Assembly (NCBI GenBank): GCA_963847235.1 | Contig: CAWJYU010000024.1 | Location: 62,001-126,000, forward strand | Direction: 5' to 3' | Source of the DNA: JACDAN01 sp963847235 | GTDB taxonomy: Bacteria; Actinomycetota; Thermoleophilia; Gaiellales; Gaiellaceae | Length of the DNA: 64,000 bases | Shown here: one piece after another, positions 35,934 to 44,255 of the stretch | Layout of the letters: each line of letters begins with the position of its first letter | Position numbering within the stretch: position 1 is the stretch's first letter | The notes under the pieces: model-generated | What the model was told of the DNA's origin: nothing | Database searches by the model: none | Seen by the model: the letters and a program-made list of their open reading frames with translations, nothing else | Position numbers and translations under genes: made by a program

Positions 35934-36548
35934 ATGGCGGTCGCAACGAATCCAAGAGAACACGTGGCCGGCCAATCGATCTTCGCCCAGCTCGTTTCAC
36001 TTGCGTGCCACGACCTCCGGACGCCGCTCGCGACGGCTTCGGGGTTCGCCTACACGCTGAAGCGCCTCGACTCGCTCGGGGCGCCGGCCGACCGCTACGT
36101 CGAGATGATCGACGCCGCGTCGGAGCAGATGGCCGAGCTACTCGACCTGCTCGGGGTCGCGGCGAGGATCGAGGCGGGACGCTTCGACGCGCAGGTGCGC
36201 GACATGGACTCGCGCGAGCTCGTGGACGCCGCGGCGGCTCGCCTGGACGGGCACGCGGATGCCGGCGGCGCCGGAGCGGTCGTCCAGGTCGATCCGCCCT
36301 GGGCGGAGACCTCGCTCGCCGCGCTCGCCGAGTGCGTCCGCCGCCACGGAGCCCTCGAGCGGGTCACACTCGCCGTCGAGGGCTCCTCGGTCGCGATCGG
36401 CCCGCTCCGGGAAGGCGTCGGCTCGATCGCGCTGGGCGAGGACCTCAAGGACTTCGGCGCCGCCGTGGGGTCGCGTGTCCTCGGTGCGATGGGCGCCGAG
36501 CTCGTGGTCGACGGCGAGCGCTTTGTCGTCCGCCTCCCTTCGGCGTAG
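35934..36548 (+). CDS. HisKA-domain protein without kinase ATP-binding motifs
   Basis: 204 residues from ATG 35934. FAQLVSLACHDLRTPLATAS is a textbook H-box with the phosphorylatable His, followed by the second dimerisation helix (EMIDAASEQMAELLDLLGVA). The following ~110 residues are short for a HATPase domain, and no N-box, DxGxG or GLGL motif can be found. It may be a phosphotransfer dimer, a degenerate kinase or an interaction module. The end abuts a small glyoxalase remnant, so a rearrangement may have trimmed this locus. Confidence 0.7.
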   Translation: MAVATNPREHVAGQSIFAQLVSLACHDLRTPLATASGFAYTLKRLDSLGAPADRYVEMIDAASEQMAELLDLLGVAARIEAGRFDAQVRDMDSRELVDAAAARLDGHADAGGAGAVVQVDPPWAETSLAALAECVRRHGALERVTLAVEGSSVAIGPLREGVGSIALGEDLKDFGAAVGSRVLGAMGAELVVDGERFVVRLPSA

Positions 36549-36606
36549 ATTCGGGCCAGCCGCCTACTTCGCCGACCCGGACGGCAACGTCCTCGCCGTC
36601 GCCTAG
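36549..36606 (+). pseudogene. Remnant of a VOC/glyoxalase gene 3' end
   Basis: The 58 bp after the HisKA stop encode AAYFADPDGNVLAVA then TAG, the typical last strand of a VOC-superfamily domain (metal-ligand Glu/Asp turn 'DPDGN'). No other part of such a gene is present. Its stop shares CTAG at 36603-36606 with the convergent glycosylase gene. Confidence 0.5.
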
Positions 36607-37430
36607 CGCAGCAGGCGCGAGAGCCGACGGTCCTTCAGCTGCCGGCCGCTCGTCTGACAGGTCGGGCAGTAGTAGATCGTGTGCTCCTCGAAGTCGACGC
36701 GCGCGATCGGCGTCCCGCAGACGTGGCAGGGCTCGGCGAGCCTGTTGTGCACGCGGTACGTCGCCTTGTCCTTCTGGCCGCGCTCGCGCAGCTCCAGCCC
36801 ACGGGCCAGCTCGGCGTCGATCGCCTCCGCGAGCCGGGCGATCTCCTCGTCGTCGAGGTCCTTCGTCAGCGCGTACGGCGAGAGCCCGGCGTGGTGGAGG
36901 ATCTCGTTGGCCCAGGCCCGCCCGATCCCCGCGATCACGCGCTGGTCGCGCAGCAGCGAATGCAGGCGCCGGGACTCGCTCGCGCAGATCTCTGCGAGCC
37001 GGTCCGCGCCGATCCCGAACGCCTCCGGCCCGAGGTGCGCGAGCTCTTCCTCCGCCTGCTCCGGCGTCAGCAGCCAGACTCCCGCCCGCTTCTTCGCCCC
37101 GGCTTCGGTGAGGACGAGCTCCGACCCGCCCTGGAACCCGAGCCGGAACGCCGGCGTCTTCGGGCCCTTCTCGCCGGCGCGCAGGAACCGGAGGCGGCCG
37201 GCGGTCATGAGGTGGAACAGGAGGACGAGCTCGCCGTCGGCTGTGGGCATCAGGAGCCTCTTCGCGCGGCGCTCGACGCCTTCGAGCTGCCGGCCCTCGA
37301 GCGCGGCCAGCGGCGGGTCGTAGGTCTTCAGCGTCGCGATGTGCGCCGGCCCGGCCTTGGCGATCGGAAACGCCGAGACGGGATCGTTCAGCTGGCGGCG
37401 CCAGGCTTCCATCTCTGGGTACTCCGGCAC
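36603..37430 (-). CDS. Fpg/Nei family DNA glycosylase
   Basis: 275 residues from GTG 37430; mature VPEYPEME gives the catalytic Pro2 and Glu3 of the family (the initiator is removed). EGVERRAKRLLM carries the catalytic Lys, IAGIGRAWANEILHHAGLSP is the helix-two-turn-helix, and the C-terminal zinc finger CHVCGTPIAR ... YYCPTCQTSGRQ is intact. Removes oxidised bases and nicks the DNA backbone. Whether it is MutM-like or Nei-like cannot be decided here. Eighteen bp separate it from the divergent asparaginase gene. Confidence 0.9.
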   Translation of the reverse strand: MPEYPEMEAWRRQLNDPVSAFPIAKAGPAHIATLKTYDPPLAALEGRQLEGVERRAKRLLMPTADGELVLLFHLMTAGRLRFLRAGEKGPKTPAFRLGFQGGSELVLTEAGAKKRAGVWLLTPEQAEEELAHLGPEAFGIGADRLAEICASESRRLHSLLRDQRVIAGIGRAWANEILHHAGLSPYALTKDLDDEEIARLAEAIDAELARGLELRERGQKDKATYRVHNRLAEPCHVCGTPIARVDFEEHTIYYCPTCQTSGRQLKDRRLSRLLR

Positions 37431-37448
37431 GCTTAGGCTCCCTCGGAC

Positions 37449-38330
37449 ATGGCTGAGCCGATCACGGTAGCCGTCCGCCGTGGAGACACGGTCGAGGCTC
37501 GGCACACCGTCCATGCAGTAGCCGTCAGGGACGGCGCCGTGGTTGCCGAAGCCGGCGACGGCGGGCTCGTGACCTTCATGCGCTCGTCGGCGAAGCCGAT
37601 CCAGGCGCTGCCGGTCGTCCGGGCCAGGCCCGATCTCGACGACCCGGAGATCGCGATCGCATCGGCCTCGCACCTCGCCGACCCGCAGCAGGTCGGCGCC
37701 GTCCGCTCACTGCTCGCGAAGGCGCCCGCCCAGGAGGACGAGCTGGAGTGCGGCGCCGAGGGCGACCCGCCCAGCCCGCTCCGCCACAACTGCTCGGGCA
37801 AGCACGCCGGGTTCCTGGCGCTCTGCCGCGCCCGCGGCTGGGATTCCCGGGGCTACCGGTTGCCGGACCACCCGGTCCAGCGGACGATGCTCGCAGAGGT
37901 GGCGGCAGCCACAGACCTCAGCGAGGACGAGATCCCGACAGGGATCGACGGCTGCGGCGTCGTCAACTTCGCCGTGCCGCTCGAGCGGATGGCCTACGCG
38001 TTCTCGCGCTTCGCCGAGCTCGAAGGCGGCGCCAGGGTTGCCGACGCGATGCGCAAGCACCCGGCGTTGATCCGCGGTCCCGGCGCGCCGGACACCGTGC
38101 TCATGGAATCGCTGCCAGGCTGGATCGCCAAGGGCGGCGCCGAGGGACTCCTCTGCGCCGCCGGCCCGGACGGGATCGGTGTCGCGCTCAAGGTCGAGGA
38201 CGGAAGCGGGCGGGCCGTCGGCCCGGCGGCCGCCGCCTTCCTTCGCCGACTTGGCCACTCCCTCGACCGGCTCGAGTCGGCGCCGGTCGAGAACAGCCGC
38301 GGCGAGGTCGTGGGCGAAGTCCGCGCCTGA
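37449..38330 (+). CDS. Asparaginase (Rhizobium etli type)
   Basis: 293 residues. FMRSSAKPIQALP (catalytic Ser-Ser-x-Lys) and HNCSGKHAGFLALCRARGW are the two signature blocks of the thermolabile, R. etli asparaginase II-like family; GIDGCGVVNFAVPL and MESLPGWIAKGGAEGLLCAA are also conserved. It is unrelated to the E. coli type. Hydrolyses L-asparagine to aspartate and ammonia, probably in the cytoplasm (no signal peptide). TAGGCT 9 nt before the ATG and the lack of a ribosome site point to a leaderless start. Confidence 0.9.
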   Translation: MAEPITVAVRRGDTVEARHTVHAVAVRDGAVVAEAGDGGLVTFMRSSAKPIQALPVVRARPDLDDPEIAIASASHLADPQQVGAVRSLLAKAPAQEDELECGAEGDPPSPLRHNCSGKHAGFLALCRARGWDSRGYRLPDHPVQRTMLAEVAAATDLSEDEIPTGIDGCGVVNFAVPLERMAYAFSRFAELEGGARVADAMRKHPALIRGPGAPDTVLMESLPGWIAKGGAEGLLCAAGPDGIGVALKVEDGSGRAVGPAAAAFLRRLGHSLDRLESAPVENSRGEVVGEVRA

Positions 38331-38358
38331 CCCGTTTGGAGCATCCGAAAAAATTCGC

Positions 38359-38388
38359 TTGTTGCGTTTTCGAGGACCGTTGTATATT
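38359..38388 (+). promoter_or_regulatory. Promoter of rpoD
   Basis: TTGTTG (38359-38364), 18-bp spacer, TATATT (38383-38388). The region is strikingly AT-rich (AAAAAATTCG upstream, possibly an UP-like element). Predicted leader ~85 nt. Confidence 0.6.
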
Positions 38389-38479
38389 CCGGCGGCCGGA
38401 GGGGAGCCGGGAGAGGGATCGGCTTCTCGCACGTGTGCAGGCCTGCGACCCGTCCCAGCACGGAGAAAGGTGAGGTCCA

Positions 38480-39586
38480 TTGCTCACGGTCGATATCGCG
38501 CTCCCGGACGTCGAGGAACTCCACAAGCTTGTCCAGGAGGGACAAGAAAAGGGGTTCCTTTCGTATGACGAGATCGTTTCCGCGCTCGAGGAAGTCGAGC
38601 TCACGAAGGAGCAGGTCGAAGACTTCTACACGTACCTGATCGACCACTCCGTCGAGCTGGTCGAGGGCGACCAGCACAAGCACCCGCCGCACGAGCAGCC
38701 CGCGCTGGCGCCCGAGGAGGCGAGCCCCAAGACGCCGAAGCTCGACCTGACCGTCGAGCCGTCGCTCGACTCGCTCAGGCTGTACCTGCGGGAGATCGGC
38801 AAGGTCCCGCTGCTCACCGCCGACCAGGAGATCTACCTGGCCAAGCGGATCGAGCGCGGCGACATGCAGGCGAAGACGCAGATGATCGAGGCGAACCTCC
38901 GCCTCGTGGTCTCGATCGCGAAGGGCTACCTGGGCCGGGGCCTCAGCTTCCTCGACCTGATCCAGGAGGGCTCCCTCGGCCTCATCCGCGCGGTGGAGAA
39001 GTTCGACTACCGCAAGGGCTTCAAGTTCTCGACCTACGCGACCTGGTGGATCCGCCAGGCGGTGACTCGGGCGATCGCCGACAAGGCGCGCACGATCCGG
39101 ATCCCCGTGCACATGGTCGAGAAGCTGAACAAGGTCGTGCACATCGAGCGCCAGCTCGTCCAGCGGCTCGGACGGGAGCCGCAGCCGGAGGAGATCGCGC
39201 TGGAGCTCGAGATGACGACCGAGGAGGTCCGCGAGATCCTGCGGATGTCCCAGCTGCCCATCTCGCTCGAGAAGCCGATCGGCGAGGAGGAGGAAAGCGA
39301 GCTCGGCGACTTCGTCGAGGACGACAGCGCCGAGTCGCCGTTCGACACGGCGTCGCTGACGCTGCGCCGCGAGGACGTCGTGCGCGCGCTGGACTCCCTG
39401 CCGGAGCGGGAGCGGAAGGTGATCGAGCTGCGCTACGGCTTGGTCGGGACGCAGCCCTTCACGCTGGAGGAGGTCGGACGAGCGTTCGGCGTCACGCGCG
39501 AGCGCATTCGTCAGATCGAGAACTCCACGCTGAAACGGCTCGAATCCCTACCCGAGGCGCAAGGGCTGCGAGACGCCTCTGCCTAG
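38480..39586 (+). CDS. rpoD: Primary RNA polymerase sigma factor
   Basis: 368 residues from TTG 38480 with AAAGGTGAGG just upstream. A short region 1.1-like N-terminus (LSYDEIVSALEEVELTKEQV) precedes SLRLYLREIGKVPLLTADQE (1.2), the RpoD box LRLVVSIAKGYLGRGLSFLD, GSLGLIRAVEKFDYRKGFKF, STYATWWIRQAVTRAIADKA (2.4/3.0), and region 4.2 TLEEVGRAFGVTRERIRQIE. Compact form typical of deep actinobacterial lineages. Own promoter upstream; ends 5 nt from a convergent zinc-ribbon gene. Confidence 0.95.
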   Translation: MLTVDIALPDVEELHKLVQEGQEKGFLSYDEIVSALEEVELTKEQVEDFYTYLIDHSVELVEGDQHKHPPHEQPALAPEEASPKTPKLDLTVEPSLDSLRLYLREIGKVPLLTADQEIYLAKRIERGDMQAKTQMIEANLRLVVSIAKGYLGRGLSFLDLIQEGSLGLIRAVEKFDYRKGFKFSTYATWWIRQAVTRAIADKARTIRIPVHMVEKLNKVVHIERQLVQRLGREPQPEEIALELEMTTEEVREILRMSQLPISLEKPIGEEEESELGDFVEDDSAESPFDTASLTLRREDVVRALDSLPERERKVIELRYGLVGTQPFTLEEVGRAFGVTRERIRQIENSTLKRLESLPEAQGLRDASA

Positions 39587-39591
39587 GCCCG

Positions 39592-39747
39592 TTAGGCGGC
39601 CTGCGGGTCGTCCGCTCGGGACACCGGAACGAACAACCGACAATGCGGGCACTTGTAGCCGGCACGGTCCGTCTGAGGACCGAGCAGGACGGCTTGGAAG
39701 GCCTTCTTGCAGTGCGGGCAGACTTGGGTTTCCGGTGGGGCGGCCAC
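39592..39747 (-). CDS. Zinc-ribbon microprotein (51 aa)
   Basis: Read on the minus strand from GTG 39747 to TAA at 39592: 51 codons giving VCPHCKKAFQAVLLGPQ and YKCPHCRLFVPVSRADD. Two CPHC knuckles 24 residues apart form a classic zinc ribbon. It is shorter than common ORF cut-offs. The codon usage fits the genome. Placed convergent to rpoD; role unknown, possibly a nucleic-acid or RNA-polymerase-associated factor. Confidence 0.7.
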   Translation of the reverse strand: MAAPPETQVCPHCKKAFQAVLLGPQTDRAGYKCPHCRLFVPVSRADDPQAA

Positions 39748-39822
39748 GTGTCACAAGGTAGACGCGCATCCGTCCGTGCCGGGCTTTCGTGAACAAATCT
39801 AAAGAATCCGGCCTTTGTACCG

Positions 39823-39851
39823 TTGCCCGCACCCTGCAAAACGTCTATAAG
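39823..39851 (+). promoter_or_regulatory. Promoter of the amino acid ABC operon
   Basis: TTGCCC (39823-39828), 17-bp spacer, TATAAG (39846-39851). The expected start (about 39858) coincides with ATG 39860, so the first mRNA codon is probably the start codon. Confidence 0.55.
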
Positions 39852-39859
39852 CGGTGAAC

Positions 39860-40680
39860 ATGGGGGTCGAGGGGAGCGCGGCAGCCGTGCCGGCTGCGAT
39901 GGAACCGGTCGTCCGGCTGGAGGACGTGCACAAGCGCTTCGGCGACAACGTCGTCCTCGAGGGCGTCGACCTCACGCTGGATCCCCGTCAGGTGCTGGTG
40001 GTCATCGGCCCGAGCGGGAGCGGGAAGAGCACGCTCCTGCGCTGCATCAACCTGCTCGAGCCGATCCAGTCCGGGCGGATCTTCTTCGAGGGCGACGAGA
40101 TCACGCGGAAGGGTGTGGACGCGAGCGTCGATCCGGCAGCGGATCGGGATCGTCTTCCAGCAGTTCAATCTCTTCCCGCACCTGAAGGCGCTCGACAACG
40201 TCACGCTTGCGGCCCGCCGCGTGAAGAAGGAGTCGAGGCGCACGGCCGAGGAGCGCGGCCGGCAGCTGATGGCCCGGGTCGGGCTCGAGGAGAAGGCGGA
40301 CAGCTATCCGCACCAGCTGTCGGGCGGTCAGCAGCAGCGAGTCGCGATCGCGCGGGCGCTGATGATGGAGCCGCACGTGATGCTCTTCGACGAGGTCACG
40401 TCGGCGCTCGACCCGGAGCTCGTCGGCGAGGTGCTGGTCGTGATGCGCGACCTCGCCCAGAGCGGGATGACCATGGTCGTGGTCACCCACGAGATGCAGT
40501 TCGCACGCGATGTCGGCGACCGCCTGATCTTCATGGACGAGGGTCGCATCGTCGAAGCAGGGGAGGCCGCAAGAGGTCCTCTCGAACCCGAGGGAGGAAC
40601 GGACGCGCCGGTTCCTCCGCAGAACGTTGCTGCTGGACCATGCACTCGAAGGAATGTCAGTCAAAGGAGGGTCTGAATGA
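39860..40680 (+). CDS. glnQ: Polar amino acid ABC transporter ATPase, two frameshifts
   Basis: Joined frames give a GlnQ-type ATPase of ~270 residues. Frame 1 (to ~40115): VVIGPSGSGKSTLLRCINLL (Walker A). Frame 2: IGIVFQQFNLFPHLKALDNV (Q-loop), LSGGQQQRVAIARALMMEPH (signature), VMLFDEVTSALDPEL (Walker B), VVVTHEMQFARDV (H-loop). A second shift near 40565 restores the frame to PQEVLSNPREERTRRFLR and the stop at 40680, overlapping the next ATG. Imports polar amino acids with the three following genes. Start ATG 39860 (leaderless promoter); ATG 39899 is a later alternative. Confidence 0.85.
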
Positions 40681-41610
40681 AGAAGTTCCTGATCGCGACC
40701 GTTGTCGCGGTCTTCGCCGCCGTGGCGTTCACGGCATTGAGCGTCGCGGCGCCGTGGAGCGGCTCCGCACGGGCGAAGGCCGACACGGCGAACAGACTGC
40801 CGGCGCTGCCGCCGGAGGTTCGCGCAGAGGGCGCGGTGGAAGATCGGCGTGAAGTGCGACTTCCCGCCGTTCGGCTACATCAACAGGCAGAACAGGATCG
40901 CGGGGTACGACGTGGACGTGGCTCGCCGTTTCGCGGAGCTCGCGTTCGGCCGGCGCAACCGCGTCAGCCTGACCTGCGTGACGACGCCGAGCCGGATCCC
41001 GGCGCTCCAGCGCGGTGACGTCGACATCATCATCTCGACGCTCACCTGGACGTCGGCCCGCGAGGAGGTCATCGACTACTCGTACCCGTACTACAACGCG
41101 ACGGGTCGGCTGCTGGTGCCGAACAACTCTCCGCTCGTGACCGGCCGTCTGACGGCTCTTCGCGGGCGGGATGTCGCCACGACCCGTGGCTCGATCTACG
41201 ACCGCTACATCGGCAACTGCTTCCCGTCGGCGACGAAGGTGCTGTCGGACTCGCCGGTCGTGGCGCTCGAGAACCTGCGCAGCGGGCGCGCCGATGCGTT
41301 CATGTTCGACGACACGTTCCTCCTGGGCGTGGCGGCGAACGACACCAACCTGCGCATGACGAATCACAAGTTCCTGAACGTCCCGTACGGGATCGGCATC
41401 AGGAAGGGCGAGGCTGCGATGAAGCGGTGGGTGAACGCGGCCGTGCTCCAGATGAAGCGGAGGGACGAGTTCTGGAAGATCCTCCGCGCGAACTCGCCAC
41501 GGCAGTTCTGGCGGTTCTTCCTGACGCAGGTACCGAGGCCGAAGACGAAGGAGGCCTACCCGAGGGGCAGGACGCCCGAGAGCCGAGTGCCCTCGCTAAG
41601 ACGCGCCTGA
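40677..41610 (+). CDS. Amino acid ABC transporter substrate-binding protein, one frameshift
   Basis: ATG 40677 (overlap ATGA) opens an export signal (FLIATVVAVFAAVAFTALSV). A shift near 40835 joins it to RWKIGVKCDFPPFGYI, NRIAGYDVDVARRFAELAFG, DIIISTLTWTSAREEVIDYS, GRDVATTRGSIYDRY, RADAFMFDDTFLLGVAANDT and YGIGIRKGEAAMKRWVNAAV, the family 3 solute-binding fold (~310 residues). Binds a polar amino acid outside the cell. A hairpin after the stop may reduce read-through into the permease genes so that this protein is made in excess. Confidence 0.85.
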
Positions 41611-41613
41611 GCC

Positions 41614-41643
41614 GGGGTGGCCGTCGGGTTCGGCGGCCACCCC
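41614..41643 (+). terminator. Intra-operon hairpin (attenuator)
   Basis: Perfect 10-bp stem GGGGTGGCCG / CGGCCACCCC with a 10-nt loop, followed by GCTCGTTTCTG, between the binding-protein and permease genes. Confidence 0.55.
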
Positions 41644-41655
41644 GCTCGTTTCTGC

Positions 41656-42337
41656 ATGGACGCCTTCGCCGCTTTCGACTGGCAGTACATCTGGGATCAC
41701 CGGCAGGTGCTCTGGGAGGGCCTCAAGGTGACCCTGAAGCTCGCGGCGATCGGCATCGCGGGCGTCGTTTCTCGTCGGCCTGGTCCTCGGCGCCGCGCGC
41801 GCGTACCGGATCCCGGTGATCAGGCAGGTCGCCGGGGTCTACGTCGAGCTGATCCGCAACACGCCGATCCTGGTGCAGATCTTCCTGATCGCCTACGGGC
41901 TGCCGAAGCTGGCGAAGGCCCTCCAGTTCGACTTCTTCTTCGTCGCATGCCTCGCGCTGATCGTCTGGGGCGGCGCCTTCAACACGGAGAACTTCCGCGC
42001 GGGGTTCGAGGCCGTGCCCGCGCGCTATCGCGAGGCGGCCTACGCGCTCGGCTTCGGGCCCTTCAAGACCTTCCTCAACGTCTCGCTGCCGATCGGCGGG
42101 CGGATCGCGCTCCCGTCGTCGATCAACACGTACATCTCCGTCTTCAAGAACACCGCGTTGATGGTGGCGATCAGCGTCGAGGAGCTGACCAACGTCGCGA
42201 AGCAGTCGATCGACCTCGACTTCAGGACGTGGGAGATGATCGCCGTGCTCGCCGTCACCTACCTGACGCTGGTCTGGACGATGTCGGCGCTGATCCGGCT
42301 GCTGGAGCGGCGACTCAGGCTTCCGGAGACCAGCTGA
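41656..42337 (+). CDS. Amino acid ABC transporter permease 1, one frameshift
   Basis: ATG 41656 opens DAFAAFDWQYIWDHRQVLWE and helix 1; a single shift near 41768 joins to AGVYVELIRNTPILVQIFLI. The cytoplasmic EAA-type loop is EAAYALGFGPFKTFLNVSLP, followed by SVEELTNVAKQSIDLDFRTW. About five helices, ~226 residues, His/Glu/Gln/Arg permease family (HisM/GlnP). Forms the channel with permease 2. Confidence 0.8.
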
Positions 42338-42350
42338 TGGTGCCCCGCTG

Positions 42351-43089
42351 ATGTGGGACGCGATCTTCAACCGCCTGCCCGACTGGGTCGAGCCCGTTGC
42401 CGACTACATCATCCACGTCGGGCTCAGGAACACGCTGATCATCTCGTCGGTCTCGGTCGTCCTCGCCGTCGTGATCGGGGTCCTGCTCGGGACGCTCATG
42501 ACCATCAAGTTCTCTGCCGCTCCAGGCCGCGATCAGGCTCTACATCGAGGTCTGGCGGGGTTTGCCGATCATCGTCACGATCTTCCTGCTCTACTTCGCC
42601 CTGCCGACGCTCTCCGACGAGGTGCGCATCCCGGCGCTCAACCTCGACCCGCTACGCGCAACGATCCTCGGGCTTGCGTTGTGGGGGAGCGCCCAGATCG
42701 CGGAGGCCACACGCGGTGCCGTTCAGTCGATCCCGAAGGAGCAGCACGAGGCGTCGGCCGCGCTCGGCTTTGGCTGGGTCGGGCGCCACGTGAACGTGAT
42801 CCTGCCGCAGGCGCTGCGGAGGCTCATCCCGCCGCTCGTCGGCCTCAGCGTCGGGGTGATCCAGAACAGCACGCTCGGCTCGATCATCGGCGTGCCGGAG
42901 GTGCTGGAGACGGCGTCGCGCTCGGTGAACCGGCTCGCGGTGCCGACGGTCGACCCGGCGACGCTCTCGATCGAGGGCGGCGACTCGCACGCGCTCGAGA
43001 TCTACCTCTTCGTGTTCGCCCTGTTCTTCGTGATCTCGTTCCCGCTCACGCGGCTCGCGGCCTACCTCGAGCGGCGGCTCGCGCAGTAG
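42351..43089 (+). CDS. Amino acid ABC transporter permease 2, one frameshift
   Basis: ATG 42351 opens DAIFNRLPDWVEPVADYIIH and the first helices; a shift near 42523 joins to AAIRLYIEVWRGLPIIVTIF. EAA loop: EASAALGFGWVGRHVNVILP, then ALRRLIPPLVGLSVGVIQNS. About 245 residues with five to six helices; second half of the heteromeric channel. The 3' end overlaps the convergent SRPBCC-like gene by 44 nt. Confidence 0.8.
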
Positions 43090-43462
43090 CTGCCAGGAGG
43101 CGGTTCACGACCCGGGCGTGGAAACCCGTCGGGAGGATCAGCGCGCGGTACGCCTTGCCGTGCGGCCCCGGGAACGACGCATGCGTTGCGGCGCTGAGGC
43201 GCCCGTCCTCGTAGCGGAACGTCAAGCGGTAGTCGGCGAACCGGTGCCTGCCCTCGAGGACGAGGAGCCGGCCGCGCTCCTCCTCGGCGACCCGGAACCC
43301 GACGATCGGCTCGGTGTCCCTGACGCCGACGACGCGGCCGAAGAGCCGGGAGCCGCGGCTCCCTCCGAAGCTGCGTCCCAAGACCGACCACAGTGCCTCC
43401 CAGACGGTCTCGGGGTCGGCACGGGTCTCGGTCGAGTGCTCGTCGACGAACGGCAGGGTCAC
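43046..43462 (-). CDS. SRPBCC/DUF2867-like protein
   Basis: 138 residues from GTG 43462, which overlaps the upstream stop by 4 nt. HSTETRADPETVWEALWSVL is the usual first helix after strand 1 of START-like folds; FGRVVGVRDTEPIVGFRVAE, RYEDGRLSAATHASFPG and a final amphipathic helix (YRALILPTGFHARVVNRLLA) fit a small lipid- or hydrophobe-binding cup. Ligand unknown. Last gene of the ECF sigma operon. Confidence 0.65.
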   Translation of the reverse strand: MTLPFVDEHSTETRADPETVWEALWSVLGRSFGGSRGSRLFGRVVGVRDTEPIVGFRVAEEERGRLLVLEGRHRFADYRLTFRYEDGRLSAATHASFPGPHGKAYRALILPTGFHARVVNRLLAATARAAARGRPRAA

Positions 43463-44019
43463 GCAGCCAGCGTAAGGGCGCCGAGCTCCGTCGCGTCCGT
43501 GCCGACGACCTGCCCGTGCAGCTGGATCGCCAGGAAGCCGTCCGGGCGCAGCGCGGTCGCACACGCCCGGAGAAGCCTCCGGTACGGATCGAGGCCGTCG
43601 CCTGCCGCGAAGACGGCGTCCAGCGGCTCCCCGGCGAGCTCGGGTCGCTCTGCCCGGAGGCCGGCCGCGACGTAGGGGAGGTTGGCGACGACCAGATCCA
43701 GCCGGTTCGGAGCCCCGTCGAGCAGGTCTCCGTGCAGAACGCTGACGCGGTCGCCGAGGCCATGACGGCAGACGTTCGCCCTGGCGAGGCGAACGGCGGA
43801 GGCGCTCGTGTCCGTCGCCCAAATCCTTGCCTGAGGCGCTCGCGAGGCGATCGCGACTGCGACTGCTCCCGAGCCGGTCCCGACGTCCGCGACGAGCGCC
43901 GGCCGACCGCCGATCCACTCGACGGCCGCCTCCACCAGCGCCTCCGTCGCGGGCCGCGGCGTCATCACCTTGCCCGGCTCGTTGAGCAGCCGGAGCCCGC
44001 AGAACGGTACTTCGGGCAC
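43459..44019 (-). CDS. HemK/PrmC-like class I methyltransferase
   Basis: 186 residues from GTG 44019 (TAGTG overlap with the anti-sigma stop). Motif I VADVGTGSGAVAVAIASRAP and motif IV LDLVVANLPYVAAGLRAERP: the catalytic NPPY of release-factor and N5-glutamine methyltransferases reads NLPY. The N-terminal helical domain of PrmC is absent; only PGKVMTPRPATEALVEAAVE remains ahead of motif I. Substrate could be a protein glutamine or another amide. Its place inside an ECF operon suggests a specialised target. Confidence 0.75.
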   Translation of the reverse strand: MPEVPFCGLRLLNEPGKVMTPRPATEALVEAAVEWIGGRPALVADVGTGSGAVAVAIASRAPQARIWATDTSASAVRLARANVCRHGLGDRVSVLHGDLLDGAPNRLDLVVANLPYVAAGLRAERPELAGEPLDAVFAAGDGLDPYRRLLRACATALRPDGFLAIQLHGQVVGTDATELGALTLAA

Positions 44020-44255
44020 TAGAGCGCCTGGCCGCCGCCGACGAGCGCGTGAAGGCTCTCGTAGTCCTCGCGGCAGGCCGGGCAGCCGTCGAGATGGGCC
44101 TTGAAGCCGGGGAGCCTCGCCTCGGTGTCGCCGCCGGCGAGCTCGAGCTCGACGTACTGGTCGAGCTTGTCGAAGCACTCCGCGCAGCCGATCTCCGGGA
44201 CGCCCGGCCCAAGCAGCCGGCCGAGTGCCTGCTTCAGCTCGGGCCGTTCGGTCAT
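44019..44255 (-). CDS. Zinc-finger anti-sigma factor (zf-HC2)
   Basis: 78 residues from ATG 44255, overlapping the sigma stop by 4 nt (ATGA). GCAECFDKLDQYVELELAGG and FKAHLDGCPACREDYESL give the HxxxCxxC metal site and N-terminal Cys/His of the ZAS domain. There is no membrane helix, so it is a soluble anti-sigma factor that may sense redox or metal through the zinc thiolates, in line with the adjacent cupredoxin and flavoprotein genes. Confidence 0.85.
   Translation of the reverse strand: MTERPELKQALGRLLGPGVPEIGCAECFDKLDQYVELELAGGDTEARLPGFKAHLDGCPACREDYESLHALVGGGQAL

Noticed and set aside
40849..41610. Separate short binding-protein gene starting at an internal GTG
   Set aside because: It lacks a signal peptide; the signal is in the other frame at 40677, so this is one gene with a frameshift.
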